A stretch of DNA of 38,119 bases from Planococcus chinensis (GTDB lineage: Bacteria; Bacillota; Bacilli; Bacillales_A; Planococcaceae). Below the pieces are notes generated by a model. It saw nothing but the letters and a program-made list of their open reading frames with translations, made no database searches and had not been told where the DNA came from. Position 1 is the stretch's first letter; the number at the start of each line of letters is the position of its first letter. The stretch is from positions 1 to 38,119 of the forward strand of contig NZ_JABWTK010000019.1 of NCBI RefSeq assembly GCF_020071995.1. Direction: 5' to 3'. Below, one piece after another: positions 7,858-17,002 of the stretch. The position numbers were made by a program, and so were the translations under genes.

Positions 7858-8685
7858 TTAGAGATATAAAAAAGGGAAATCGAAAGTAATTTCGAAACTC
7901 CCACTCAATCCTGTTACTGTGAAATTATTGATGCCCGGTGCCAATGAAATCAATCCGAACTCCGGACCCGTTGCGCCGACGATGTTCACGCCATTCCGTT
8001 CCGCTTTCACGCCGTCGATTGTAATAGTGTCACCCGTTTGGAACGTGCCGCGATATCGCCATTCCTCTCCTGTGGAAGAATTGATTAAGCGTATGTCGCT
8101 TGCTATTACCGATGAACCGGTTAATTTAATCGTAATTTTCAACGGGTAATTCTCCGGCTCCACTCGTCCGTCTCCTGCGTTGTAAATGGTGAACGTCGAT
8201 GTGGTGCGCTTGTAATCCGCTTTGGATGCATTCCCGTTCAAACCGGCACTCATTAATAACGTTGTGGATTTGTACAGTTCATCGTTTAACGTATTGAATA
8301 CGGAATAAGCGTAAGTTTGAGCAGAAACGAATTCCACCGCCCACTCGCCGGCCACAGCATTCAATCGTGTCAACGACTGCGTATCAATATCCACTTTCCA
8401 TTTGCGTTCCGGCAAGTCCGTATCGATAACGTAAAACGTTTGAATCGGATCCAGTAGGGAAAAGATTTCATTCCGCAACACTTTATAGTCGCTGCGTCCA
8501 TCCGCCAAATAAAAGAAGCGAGCCGATAACTTCCGACTCAACCTCCGTTTACCGAGCGTAATTTCCCCGTCCCATACGCTTTCCGTAATGCGTTCAACCT
8601 GTGGAGGGTCGGGTATGAGCTCCAACCATTTCACGCCGCGCATTTGTATTTCCTTCATGCTCAAATCGAATAGCTTGATACTCAT
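7858..8685 (-). CDS. dit: Distal tail protein (Dit)
   Basis: A 275-residue Sipho_tail-family protein that forms the ring linking tail tube and baseplate. The N terminus (DPPQVERITESVWDGEITLGKRRLSRKLSARFFY) matches the Dit ring domain; a galectin-like C-terminal domain follows (about residues 140-275). The ATG overlaps the tape measure stop by 4 bp (ATGA), giving translational coupling. Confidence 0.9.
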   Translation of the reverse strand: MSIKLFDLSMKEIQMRGVKWLELIPDPPQVERITESVWDGEITLGKRRLSRKLSARFFYLADGRSDYKVLRNEIFSLLDPIQTFYVIDTDLPERKWKVDIDTQSLTRLNAVAGEWAVEFVSAQTYAYSVFNTLNDELYKSTTLLMSAGLNGNASKADYKRTTSTFTIYNAGDGRVEPENYPLKITIKLTGSSVIASDIRLINSSTGEEWRYRGTFQTGDTITIDGVKAERNGVNIVGATGPEFGLISLAPGINNFTVTGLSGSFEITFDFPFLYL

Positions 8686-11600
8686 ATCCTTTCACCTCTC
8701 ATGTATGCACTGCTTCTGGATGACCCGCCAAGCTGCGTATTGATGTCGCCACCAATTGCGCCAACCAATGCGCCGCCATCCATATAAACGTTTGAATCCT
8801 TCTGCAGCATTTGCATCAAGATTTCGTTCTGCTTCATTGTAGCTGCAAGTAAAGCTTTTAAAATGCTCTGGTCTTCGCTTGCGTTGCTGCCCACAGATGG
8901 TAATTGATTCGGACGCGTTACACCTTTATCGCCATTGCCGCCCATAATGCGTTTGCCAGCAAGTGCCAACAATTTCATCGCATCTGTACGCCGTGATGGA
9001 TGCAACGGAATTACAACCTCTTCACGATTCTTTTCGCCGATTCGCACCAGCTGTTCCGACTTGACTAAACCGCCTGTCTCCAATCCGTAAGGATTAACGT
9101 TTACGCCGTTCTTCCGCACCTCATAGTGAAGGTGAGGACCCGTAGAACGCCCTGTCGAACCGACGGTACCGACTGCTTGACCGCGTTTCACGTTCTGACC
9201 GACTTTCACCAAGTTCCGGCTGTTGTGCTGATACAAACGGTCCATAATCCCACTCTTAACGCGTACATAATTACCGCGAATCGAATGATAGCCCGCTTGA
9301 ATAACTTTACCGGCTGCCTGCGCTGGAATTAACGTGCCAGAAGGCGCGCCCCAGTCATCCCCTTGGTGCATCTGTCCGATACCTGTAACCGGGTTGATCC
9401 GGAAGCCGCGACGTGATGTTAAGCGGAATTTTGAGCCGAAGCCGTGCCCGCTGCCGGCCATTGTGCCGGAGTTGTCAAGTTGTCTCTTAATGAAGCTGAT
9501 CGCGTTATCTTTTACTTTCGTATAAGCGCCGCCTGCCATATTACCAGCAAGTGAGCCGCCTTTCGGTTTCGAAATGCCAAGAAGCTCCAATGCTTTATTC
9601 AGCAACTTGCCAGGATTCGTTGCATAGTCCCACACATCGAAAGCCACATCTTTCACTTTGCCGCCTAGTTTTTTCGTACCTTCCCACGCCTTATTAAGGA
9701 AGTTTCCAACCCCGTTCGCGTATCTTGGTACTTCGCCTAGCAGCTCTTTCGTTTTCTTCGCAGAGAGCACTTGTGTGCCTTTTGGCAGGTTAATTAATGT
9801 CTCTGTGGATGGACTAAGTGCAAGCTCTCCTGATGGCGTCTGAATCAATTCACGCCCTGCATTTGAACCGATACCATCGCCGACCATTGCTAAACCGCCC
9901 GGATGACCGTGTGTACCGTGAGCGTATTTGGGAACCGTCCATTTCGGAATGTTTTTATCCTTATCGATTCCGATTTTACCAAGTACCCAGTTAATCCCGC
10001 CGATAACGCCGTTGACGCCTTTGCCAAGCGTGCTGGCTAAGTTGTTAACAACACGGTTAACGCCATCTTTTACTTTAGATGCCATTGATCCGATACCATC
10101 ACCAATGCGCCGTGGTAAGTTCTTGGCCGCGTTTACAATGTCATCGAATTTACCTTTGACCGCAGTAAAAATATTTCCGAACACGCGTGAAGTCGTATCT
10201 TTCAACGAATTCCATGTGCCGCTCACCTTACTGAAGATATTGCCGACTATTCTCGAAATGTAACTGAAAATGTTACTGAAAATCGATTTAAAGAAATTAA
10301 AGATACCCGAGAAAATGGAACGCGTGATATTAAATATGGAAGTCCACATGGATGATATAATCCGGAAGTAACCCGTCACCGCGCCAACAATCACATCTTT
10401 AATAAATCCAAAAATACTCTTGATGAAGTTCCATATCCCTTGGAAAACGCGAGTTGTGGTAGTGGCAATGGCTGACCAAGAACTCGACACCCCACTCTTA
10501 ATGCCGTTCAACGCTCCCGTAAACATCGTTTTCAACGTTGCCCACATGCCAGCAAAGAACCCTCTGAACGCGCCGACGAACAACTTAACGCCACCCAGCA
10601 CCTTACCAAAGAAGGTGAGTGAGATAAAATTCCACAGGAATGTGATGGCCCCGCTGAATAATTGCTTAACACCTTCCCACATCTTTGCAAAATCACCACT
10701 AAACAAACCGGCGAATATTTTAACCGCACCCATAATGACATCAAGCGCTCCGCTGATAACTCCTTTGATGTTGCCCCATACTGCACGGATCAATGCAAGC
10801 ACTGCCGGCATGATAAATTGAATAACTGCGAAAATGCCTTTCATGACGATGCCGACCACAGTAGCGATATTTTCAAGCGCCCCGACAATCGTGCTGCTGT
10901 TTTCATCCCAAAATTGCTTGATTGTGGATAGCTGGTCTTTGAAGAAACCGACGACCGCTGCAATCGCTGGTTGTAACATAGCGAGTGCTTGTGAAGCCAA
11001 TTCTTTCACTTTGGCAATCAAGTTGCCGACTACTTCTCGGAACGATTCGGAATTCTTGTACAGCGTGACAAATCCAATAGCTAAGGCTGATATAATTGCA
11101 ACTGTAATCCCGACAGGCCCCGTAAGAGCCGCTAAACCTAACCGCAAGTATTTCAGCAACCCGCCAGCTTCCGCAATTTTAAGTGCCAGTGGTGCGAGTG
11201 CCGTCATCATACCGCCGACCATGCTAATAAACGAACCGACTGCAATTAATACCGGCCCAATAGCTGCTGCGATTCCAGCAAATACGACCGCCATTATTCT
11301 TCCTTTTTCGGATAATCCGGCAACCCAACCCGATATGCCTTCCACAGTTGATTCAATCTTAGGCATCACGCTTTCGGTAAATCCGAGCAGTGTTTCGCCG
11401 ATTGGCAGTAGTGCGGATTTCGCATTGCGCCATACCGACTGCCAGCGTTGAGAGAAACTGTTTTCAAGGTTTTCCGACATGGTATTCATCGTGCCATCTA
11501 CGCCTTCAAGCCCTTCACCTATGCCACCAAGTGCGTACATCGCATCCGCTTCTAGATCTTCCCACTTCGTTCCGTATAAACCGACGCCAATCTCATTCGC

Positions 11601-12806
11601 CTTTACCTGATTATCCATTCCGGACAATTCAGCAAGCACAGCGTTGGAAACATCTTTAACCGTCCCGTCACCTTTAAGGAAGGCTTTCCAAACGCCATTG
11701 GTTTCCTCGGATAGCTGTTCCATTGCATCTGTGGAAGCCTTAGAACCGTCCTTCACGCGAATCTGAAACTCTTTCATAACATCGTTTACGTAATCTAAGT
11801 TATAAACGCCAGCTTCCGAACCTTTCTGCAGCAATTCAAAATACTCTTCTGCCGAGAAGCCCATATTGCCAAATAGCGTGGAATATTCGCTTAGATTATC
11901 AAACATTTCATTGGAAAAGTTGAGCCCGTTCTGTGCACCGTGAGCCATCAGATCAAACGCTTCTTGCGACTCGATACCAAAACCTTTCATTAAGTTGTTA
12001 CCGGCCCGCGTTACTTCGTTTACATCTGCGTCCCATGTTTGGCCCAGGATAAGCGCCTTGCGTGTGACTTCTTCCAAATCTTCATCGTTCAACCCTTTGA
12101 TGTTCTGCTTCGTCTGCAATAAGGCTTGGTCGATTTCTTCCACAGATTCGCCAAAGCCATCTTTGTAGATGTTCCGCGCCACCGCCGTTAACTTCTCCGC
12201 TTCCTCGCGGGTTAATCCAAGCGTGTTTTGAATCTTTACCGCAGAGTTTTCTACATCCGCTGCCGCAATTCCAGTTCCGATGCCGAGCGCTGCAATTGGT
12301 GCTGTGACGTATTTCGTAAAGTTGGTCCCGACTTCTTTCATGTTGTCGCCAACTTTAGAAATTCGTTCGCCGCCTCTTTCCATCGAATCCGCTAAACGAC
12401 CGAACGCACTCGCTGATACCTCTTGCTCGCGTTGAAACTCTTGAAATTCGCGCGTTGTATCACGAACTACACGTTGCAGATTATTGAAGTCTGAGACGTG
12501 ATTGTTGTAGACAGTTGATGCACGTTCCGCTTGCCGCGACCCTTCGCCGTGCTGTTGGACCATCTTCTCGTACTCACGCCGTGCAGCTTCCACAGCTCTG
12601 CCTTGCAACTCTAATTTCTTATTCATTCCGGTCAATTGCGTCTGGTATTTTTCAACCGACTTTTCGCCACGGTCAAATGCGCTCATATTGGCTTTCATTT
12701 CACTGTTAACCGCTTTGAGTTTGGAATTCAAGGACTTCATCCCTTGGTCAATGCCGGTTGTATCCAGCCCTAACCCAATGGATAATCCTCGTATGACATC
12801 CGCCAT
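8682..12806 (-). CDS. Tape measure protein with M23 endopeptidase domain
   Basis: A 1374-residue protein, the longest here, that sets tail length. Order: N-terminal coiled coils (about 1-150), TMP core (FTKYVTAPIAALGIGTGIAA near 170), several hydrophobic spans (about 505-580 and 640-760), repeated tryptophan/phenylalanine-rich helices (about 790-900), then an M23 peptidase domain at about 1135-1235 with HQGDD and HLHYE metal motifs. M23 domains cut peptide cross-bridges and help DNA entry through the wall. A further coiled segment ends the protein. It carries six CTGTGGA or TCCACAG heptamers. It follows the frameshifted chaperone gene, as in lambda-like tails. Confidence 0.95.
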   Translation of the reverse strand: MADVIRGLSIGLGLDTTGIDQGMKSLNSKLKAVNSEMKANMSAFDRGEKSVEKYQTQLTGMNKKLELQGRAVEAARREYEKMVQQHGEGSRQAERASTVYNNHVSDFNNLQRVVRDTTREFQEFQREQEVSASAFGRLADSMERGGERISKVGDNMKEVGTNFTKYVTAPIAALGIGTGIAAADVENSAVKIQNTLGLTREEAEKLTAVARNIYKDGFGESVEEIDQALLQTKQNIKGLNDEDLEEVTRKALILGQTWDADVNEVTRAGNNLMKGFGIESQEAFDLMAHGAQNGLNFSNEMFDNLSEYSTLFGNMGFSAEEYFELLQKGSEAGVYNLDYVNDVMKEFQIRVKDGSKASTDAMEQLSEETNGVWKAFLKGDGTVKDVSNAVLAELSGMDNQVKANEIGVGLYGTKWEDLEADAMYALGGIGEGLEGVDGTMNTMSENLENSFSQRWQSVWRNAKSALLPIGETLLGFTESVMPKIESTVEGISGWVAGLSEKGRIMAVVFAGIAAAIGPVLIAVGSFISMVGGMMTALAPLALKIAEAGGLLKYLRLGLAALTGPVGITVAIISALAIGFVTLYKNSESFREVVGNLIAKVKELASQALAMLQPAIAAVVGFFKDQLSTIKQFWDENSSTIVGALENIATVVGIVMKGIFAVIQFIMPAVLALIRAVWGNIKGVISGALDVIMGAVKIFAGLFSGDFAKMWEGVKQLFSGAITFLWNFISLTFFGKVLGGVKLFVGAFRGFFAGMWATLKTMFTGALNGIKSGVSSSWSAIATTTTRVFQGIWNFIKSIFGFIKDVIVGAVTGYFRIISSMWTSIFNITRSIFSGIFNFFKSIFSNIFSYISRIVGNIFSKVSGTWNSLKDTTSRVFGNIFTAVKGKFDDIVNAAKNLPRRIGDGIGSMASKVKDGVNRVVNNLASTLGKGVNGVIGGINWVLGKIGIDKDKNIPKWTVPKYAHGTHGHPGGLAMVGDGIGSNAGRELIQTPSGELALSPSTETLINLPKGTQVLSAKKTKELLGEVPRYANGVGNFLNKAWEGTKKLGGKVKDVAFDVWDYATNPGKLLNKALELLGISKPKGGSLAGNMAGGAYTKVKDNAISFIKRQLDNSGTMAGSGHGFGSKFRLTSRRGFRINPVTGIGQMHQGDDWGAPSGTLIPAQAAGKVIQAGYHSIRGNYVRVKSGIMDRLYQHNSRNLVKVGQNVKRGQAVGTVGSTGRSTGPHLHYEVRKNGVNVNPYGLETGGLVKSEQLVRIGEKNREEVVIPLHPSRRTDAMKLLALAGKRIMGGNGDKGVTRPNQLPSVGSNASEDQSILKALLAATMKQNEILMQMLQKDSNVYMDGGALVGAIGGDINTQLGGSSRSSAYMRGERI

Positions 12807-12845
12807 TCAATTCCCTCCTTTCCTCAAAAACTCAAAAAAATACCC

Positions 12846-13357
12846 TTAACCTCCGAATGCGGCGATCAAGGACTTTTCTTGTTTTTTCTCAACTTTCTTG
12901 TCGTTCAATACTTCCACCAGGTAATACATGGGAGAGTCGAGAATATCATTCAATTTCCAACCAGCTTTTAACAACTCTTTTACCATTGAGTCAAAATAAT
13001 CTTTTTGCTTCTCATAGGTGAAATCATCGTCTGTTAGCGTTTCTTCGCCTTCGTAGCGTTTCCCGATTCATCACCGAGCACCGAACCAAGTTGGCTCATA
13101 ACTTCTTCAAATAGGTTGTTTGCGTGGATGCCGTCAATCATCTGATCTGCTGTAAATTCGCCGCCGTATACTTTGCCGGCCACAAAAGAAGCCACTTCGC
13201 GAATGTCTTTTTCTTCGATGTTATCGCCTTTTTTATCAATCTTTTTGCCGAGCGTTAAGCCTTCAAGCGCTACCGACCCTTTAATGTGCTGTGGCTGGAA
13301 AAACTCTTTCTTCTCACCTGTTTCAAAATTCATTACCAATTCAATCGATTTCGCCAT
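12846..13357 (-). CDS. Tail assembly chaperone gpG-T fusion by -1 frameshift
   Basis: Reading 100 codons of gpG to the end of GGGAAAC, slipping back one base and continuing 70 codons to the TAA at 12846-12848 gives a 170-residue fusion. The T part includes YEKQKDYFDSMVKELLKAGW and ends SLIAAFGG, with DILDSPMYYLVEVL in between, a typical gpT-like helix set. It lacks its own start and ribosome site. The fusion holds the tape measure protein and recruits tail tube protein in tailed phages; it is not part of the virion. Confidence 0.85.
13034..13357 (-). CDS. Tail assembly chaperone gpG
   Basis: A 107-residue acidic protein (MAKSIELVMNFETGEKKEFF...) between the major tail protein and the tape measure gene. 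It is the zero-frame product of the chaperone pair. Its last eight codons lie after the slippery site. The 5' end follows a terminator-like hairpin at 13386-13412, so it may be made at a different level than the tail tube protein. Confidence 0.88.
   Translation of the reverse strand: MAKSIELVMNFETGEKKEFFQPQHIKGSVALEGLTLGKKIDKKGDNIEEKDIREVASFVAGKVYGGEFTADQMIDGIHANNLFEEVMSQLGSVLGDESGNATKAKKR
13058..13064 (-). promoter_or_regulatory. Ribosomal -1 frameshift site GGGAAAC
   Basis: In the gpG frame the bases read G GGA AAC, a canonical X XXY YYZ slippery heptamer. The -1 frame from there is open for 70 codons, while the zero frame stops 8 codons later at TAA. No downstream pseudoknot was modelled. 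Confidence 0.88.
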
Positions 13358-13385
13358 TTTAGTATTCCTCCAATGTTTTTGGTAT

Positions 13386-13412
13386 TAAAAAAAGAGGGGA
13401 TAAGCCCCCTCC
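13386..13412 (-). terminator. Terminator after the tail tube genes
   Basis: On the minus strand GAGGGG-GCTTAT-CCCCTC is followed by TTTTTTT. It lies between the 13418-13624 gene and gpG and probably lowers transcription into the chaperone and tape measure genes. Confidence 0.75.
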
Positions 13413-13417
13413 GTCAA

Positions 13418-13624
13418 TTACTTCTTATCTTCTGTGGATGACTCCACCGCACGAATCACCTGAATGCCTTGCTTGTTATCTTTCGATGCCAATTCATTCA
13501 AGCGTTTCTCGCTGATTTTTTTGTTAGCCGGTGATGGGTAAGTGTCGCCAGTGCGGTAAATTTTATTCTTATCCTGCAAGTCTGTGAAGTCATGTACGAC
13601 TACGTAACTTTTTTCTTTAGCCAT
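13418..13624 (-). CDS. Small tail-module protein
   Basis: A 68-residue protein containing YVVVHDFTDLQDKNKIYRTG, then RLNELASKDNKQG. Proteins with 'V..FTDL.D....Y..GD.YP' followed by 'R..EL.S..N' are common in Bacillota phages next to the major tail protein; the role is unknown. It starts 4 bp after the tail tube gene stops and contains one CTGTGGA. Confidence 0.75.
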   Translation of the reverse strand: MAKEKSYVVVHDFTDLQDKNKIYRTGDTYPSPANKKISEKRLNELASKDNKQGIQVIRAVESSTEDKK

Positions 13625-13627
13625 TCC

Positions 13628-14230
13628 TTACACCCCCGCCGGTGTTGTAGTGCCAGGGTATGCCTGACCGAATACAGCTGCAAATAGTGCATCACGCGCA
13701 ACTGTTGAACCTTTCTCGTCGCGCCCGAAGATAACGGATTTTTCTTCGCTGAAACCAGCAACATCGCGGTCCATAAACTCTGCAGAAATTTCATCCGTGC
13801 CGAACGTTACGCCGTCCGCTTTCGTTTCGCCTGCAATATTTGGACGCAAGAACATGCCTTTTGGTAGGCCAACCCATTCTTTTGAGCCGTCTTCGTGTGT
13901 TTTTGCGAATACGCAAGCCACGTAAGGCGGTGTATCAGAAGAACCGTATGAAGATAAGCCGTCCACAGTTGTTTCCAATCCTAGCAAACGGTTACGGTCT
14001 TCTACAGGCAACTTGTGGAATGCAGAAGTTACGGTAGTGTTACCGCTTGATACTGCGATTTCCGCTGTTTTGTTGTCGCCGTATGCGCGTACTGGTTCCT
14101 GCGGGCTTTCCACAGTGATGGTTTGCAGGTACTCAATGCGTTCTGGCGCTAGTGTTGCTACATCTGATTCGTCCAATTCTGAATAGTAAAACTCGCTAAC
14201 TCCTGTTGATGCTCTGTAATTCTTCGGCAT
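13628..14230 (-). CDS. Major tail tube protein (phi13 family)
   Basis: A 200-residue protein (MPKNYRASTGVSEFYYSELD...) with the family pattern 'YR.STGVSEFYY..LDE....' and 'VYGF.RDEKGS.A.DAL..A.FG'. It stacks as hexameric rings to form the tail tube. It lies between the tail terminator-like gene and the chaperone pair, as expected. Two TCCACAG heptamers lie in it. Confidence 0.9.
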   Translation of the reverse strand: MPKNYRASTGVSEFYYSELDESDVATLAPERIEYLQTITVESPQEPVRAYGDNKTAEIAVSSGNTTVTSAFHKLPVEDRNRLLGLETTVDGLSSYGSSDTPPYVACVFAKTHEDGSKEWVGLPKGMFLRPNIAGETKADGVTFGTDEISAEFMDRDVAGFSEEKSVIFGRDEKGSTVARDALFAAVFGQAYPGTTTPAGV

Positions 14231-14265
14231 TTTTCAATTCACTCCTATTGTTTGTTTTTTGGGCA

Positions 14266-14297
14266 AAGAAAAAGAGACACCTTATACAAGCGTCTCC
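14266..14297 (-). terminator. Terminator between connector and tail genes
   Basis: On the minus strand GAGAC...GTCTC followed by TTTTTCTTT, overlapping the stop of the 14282-14674 gene. The stem is short (5-6 bp), so it is likely partial. Confidence 0.5.
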
Positions 14298-14674
14298 ACA
14301 TCTTCGGTATAAATTTTCCCTCGGAATCGCCTCGCGTCCCGATAGATTTTGGTTTCCTTGTCGTATTCGTCGACGCCGCCCGCATAATAATTGAAGTTGA
14401 TGCTGCGCATGACTTCTTTCACCCTTCGCGCTAATTCCTTCGTTTGATTGCGGTTTTTCGTCCATACGTCAATTTGGAATAGGTATTCTTCTGCAAGCGG
14501 ATCGTTGTCGCCGTAATCCGAATCAAGTGGCGGACCTAATGAATCGATGATGATGGCCGGTTGCGAAAGTGTCGCCGTTTCCGGATACTCATAAAATTTA
14601 ATCCTGCCACCTGCCTGCTTTTTGATGTAATCATCAGCCATCAGCGCATTGTATATTTTCATCATCACATCCAT
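14282..14674 (-). CDS. Tail completion/terminator-like protein
   Basis: A 130-residue protein; the part GRIKFYEYPETATLSQPAII, the pattern 'PA.I...L' and 'EEYLFQIDVWTKNRNQTKEL' match the DUF806-like tail terminators that cap the tail tube at the head end. It starts exactly where the gp10-like gene stops. Confidence 0.75.
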   Translation of the reverse strand: MDVMMKIYNALMADDYIKKQAGGRIKFYEYPETATLSQPAIIIDSLGPPLDSDYGDNDPLAEEYLFQIDVWTKNRNQTKELARRVKEVMRSINFNYYAGGVDEYDKETKIYRDARRFRGKIYTEDVETLV

Positions 14675-15066
14675 TAGATTGACCTCCCTATCGATTCGGC
14701 TATGGCACGTTTATATGCCGCTTCCGACGCTTGCAACGCACGCGCAATAGCTCCCTTACCTCGCGGATTGGGATTCTTTACGGTGCCGTATTCGTTCAAA
14801 TGGATGACACGGTAACGCCCTTTCGGACCTTTCCAATGGACCGTGATGGTGCGTACACCGTTCACTGAATAAGGTTCAGTAAAGGTGACTTCATCCACAG
14901 TTGCACCCGTGTCTTTAAACGTTTCTAACTGCGAAATTAAAGAACTTTTGAAAACAAGCGACGCATCTCTTAATGCTTGATCGCTAATGCGTTCAACCGC
15001 TTGTGCTCCTAACTGGCTTTGTATATTTGCCAACACTTCTGATATGCCGCGAATCTCTACGCTCAT
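14674..15066 (-). CDS. HK97 gp10-like head-tail connector protein
   Basis: A 130-residue protein with helical N terminus and the signature 'YRVIHLNEYGTVKNPNPRGKG' followed by 'AIARAL', as in HK97-gp10 family proteins. The family bridges connector and tail. The 4-bp overlap (15063-15066) with the previous gene implies coupled translation. Confidence 0.85.
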   Translation of the reverse strand: MSVEIRGISEVLANIQSQLGAQAVERISDQALRDASLVFKSSLISQLETFKDTGATVDEVTFTEPYSVNGVRTITVHWKGPKGRYRVIHLNEYGTVKNPNPRGKGAIARALQASEAAYKRAIAESIGRSI

Positions 15067-15410
15067 TCAACCAGCCCCGCTATCAATGTGACAAATCGCT
15101 TATCTGTCATATTCGGCTGCACCGACTTGATATTATAGAGCCTATTTTCATACATCGGATCAAGAACGTTAATGGAATGTTTGTTAGTGGGAATGAACCC
15201 TCTGCGCGTATCCCGAATGGTGAAATTGATGTCCGATAACGTGTTATTGGCTTTTGCCTGCTCCATATCACGGAAGCGAACTGTATCGATGCGTGCCCAA
15301 CATTCGTGGACGACTTGCTCGATCTCTTCGCCAACTTCCGGTCCTTCGCTCGCCTTCATGCCGATAATCTGGATGCGTGTATTTAATTGATTAACGTTGG
15401 ACACTCTCAA
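15063..15410 (-). CDS. Head closure/head-tail joining protein
   Basis: A 115-residue beta protein with 'LNTRIQIIGM', 'WARIDTVRFRDMEQAKA' and 'INFTIRDTRRGFIPTNKHSI', typical of the Phage_H_T_join (SPP1 gp16/HK97 gp7-like) family that closes the head after packaging. It overlaps the upstream connector by 20 bp. Confidence 0.85.
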   Translation of the reverse strand: MRVSNVNQLNTRIQIIGMKASEGPEVGEEIEQVVHECWARIDTVRFRDMEQAKANNTLSDINFTIRDTRRGFIPTNKHSINVLDPMYENRLYNIKSVQPNMTDKRFVTLIAGLVE

Positions 15411-15711
15411 TCACCTCAGCCAGTGAGACGTAAGAACCTCGCAACTTTTGAACCGCTGATAGGATACCGTCCGGCACTTCTGCCAAACTCTTCTCTGCAT
15501 ATCCAACGCGGTTCTCAAAGTAATGTCCAACGAGCAAGACGAGCGCACGTTTATAATGCGGATTGTCCGCAAAGAAACTTTCATCCCGCAATAATTCCGT
15601 CGTCACGCTGTCTTTAATTTCCGCTTCGGCCCATGAGAGGTAATCGAGAAGCAAATCATCCTCGAAGTCATGGTCGATGCGAAGGTGTGTTTTTAAAAGT
15701 TGGAGTTCCAT
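15391..15711 (-). CDS. Head-tail connector (gp6-like adaptor)
   Basis: A 106-residue helical protein with 'LKTHLRIDHDFEDDLLLDYL' and '...ALVLLVGHYFENR', the Phage_QLRG/HK97 gp6-like adaptor fold that binds below the portal. It directly follows the capsid gene. Confidence 0.88.
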   Translation of the reverse strand: MELQLLKTHLRIDHDFEDDLLLDYLSWAEAEIKDSVTTELLRDESFFADNPHYKRALVLLVGHYFENRVGYAEKSLAEVPDGILSAVQKLRGSYVSLAEVIESVQR

Positions 15712-15727
15712 TTAAGTTCCTCCTTTA

Positions 15728-16888
15728 TTACACTCCTGCTGGTGCTGATGTAAACGTGATGCGTACAACTGCATCTGTGGATAGCGCTTTAACGTCGTGA
15801 CGTACAGCCACCATCAAGCATTCACCAAAGTGCATGTAGTCCGTCCATTTCGCTTGGTACTGTGAACGGTTGAATAGAACAACTGCAGAAGCCGGATCGC
15901 CAGCAAAGATTGTATCTGCGCCAATCAATTCATCTTCAAATACCACAACTTCTTTACCAAACAATACTTTGCCTGATGAAGCCGTGATTGAATCTTGCAG
16001 CAAGTAGCGACCGTTGCCATCCTTCAATGTGTCAATAGCGTTGTAAGCTGATTGAGACATGATTAAAAGCTTGTTGTATTTTGGTTTGATTTGCGTATTC
16101 AGAATTGCTTTCAAACCATCTGCGCTATCCACAGCTTGTGCTGGAAGTGCATTCAATACCGCTAGGATGTGTGCGTTACGAGTAGCAATAACTTTGTTAG
16201 CCAATACCTGGCGTACAACTTCTTCTGCGTTTGTCGAATCTTCAAGCGCTTCACGCGAGATTGGGATGTAGCCACGGTATGTCTGGATGTCGTAATCAAG
16301 ATCGCGTAAAGCTTGGATTGCCAACTGTGGGTTCGCTTGCAATTCCGCAACGCTCGGCAGCGGCGTGTTGTCTCCTGCAGCATCCAAGACCGGCTGTGTA
16401 CCGCGTTTGTTCGTTACGTTTTTCACACGAACGTATTTATCAAGTGACACCATTGCATCTGTTAAGTTAATAACCTCTGTTGCAATTTCTTCCGGCACCA
16501 CAATTCCTTCTGATGCAGTTGTAACCTCCGCACGCGTTTCACCAGTCATCAGATAGTGACGGAATGCTTCCAGCTCTTCTGATGGCCCTTTGTTTTCTTC
16601 TACAATCGTTCTGATATCTTCCATGCTTCTCTTTTCCTCCTTGTGTTCCTCAATTTTTTCTTCTTTTTCCTGCTCCAAAGGCACTTCTTCCTTCTCTTCC
16701 GGTTGTTCCGCTGCTTCCAATTCGCTGCGTTTTTCCGTTAATTCTTGGTCGATTTGACCGATTTCCGAACGCAATTCCTTCGCTTTATCCAGATTATCGG
16801 CTTCCAATTCCTTAAAAGCTTCCTCTTTCAAAGCGCTTCGGCGTTCTTCGAGCGTCTGAATGTTGTTTTGCAACTCTTCAATTGCCAA
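15728..16888 (-). CDS. Major capsid protein (HK97 fold)
   Basis: A 386-residue protein. Residues about 1-100 are a glutamate/lysine-rich coiled coil, the delta-like scaffolding arm removed by the prohead protease. Residues about 105-386 form the HK97 shell domain, with EEIATEVINLTDAMVSLDKY, YRGYIPISREALEDS and KWTDYMHFGECLMVAVRHD. The gene lies just downstream of the protease gene. Three related upstream bases of the gene are AT-poor; the 114-bp gap before it holds a small inverted repeat (CGGTG/CACCG, 16963-16980) and one TCCACAG. Confidence 0.95.
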   Translation of the reverse strand: MAIEELQNNIQTLEERRSALKEEAFKELEADNLDKAKELRSEIGQIDQELTEKRSELEAAEQPEEKEEVPLEQEKEEKIEEHKEEKRSMEDIRTIVEENKGPSEELEAFRHYLMTGETRAEVTTASEGIVVPEEIATEVINLTDAMVSLDKYVRVKNVTNKRGTQPVLDAAGDNTPLPSVAELQANPQLAIQALRDLDYDIQTYRGYIPISREALEDSTNAEEVVRQVLANKVIATRNAHILAVLNALPAQAVDSADGLKAILNTQIKPKYNKLLIMSQSAYNAIDTLKDGNGRYLLQDSITASSGKVLFGKEVVVFEDELIGADTIFAGDPASAVVLFNRSQYQAKWTDYMHFGECLMVAVRHDVKALSTDAVVRITFTSAPAGV

Positions 16889-17002
16889 TTTGCTTCACTC
16901 CTTTAGTTTGTAACGTCAAAAAGGATGCCTTCCACAGAAGCACCCGTGAACGCATTTGTTAACGGTGTTCGCTTTCACCGAGATAACTGGATCACTTCCT
17001 TC

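Noticed and set aside
10420..11451. Long plus-strand ORFs opposite the tape measure gene
   Set aside because: Alanine/proline-rich shadows of a helical protein gene, without ribosome sites.
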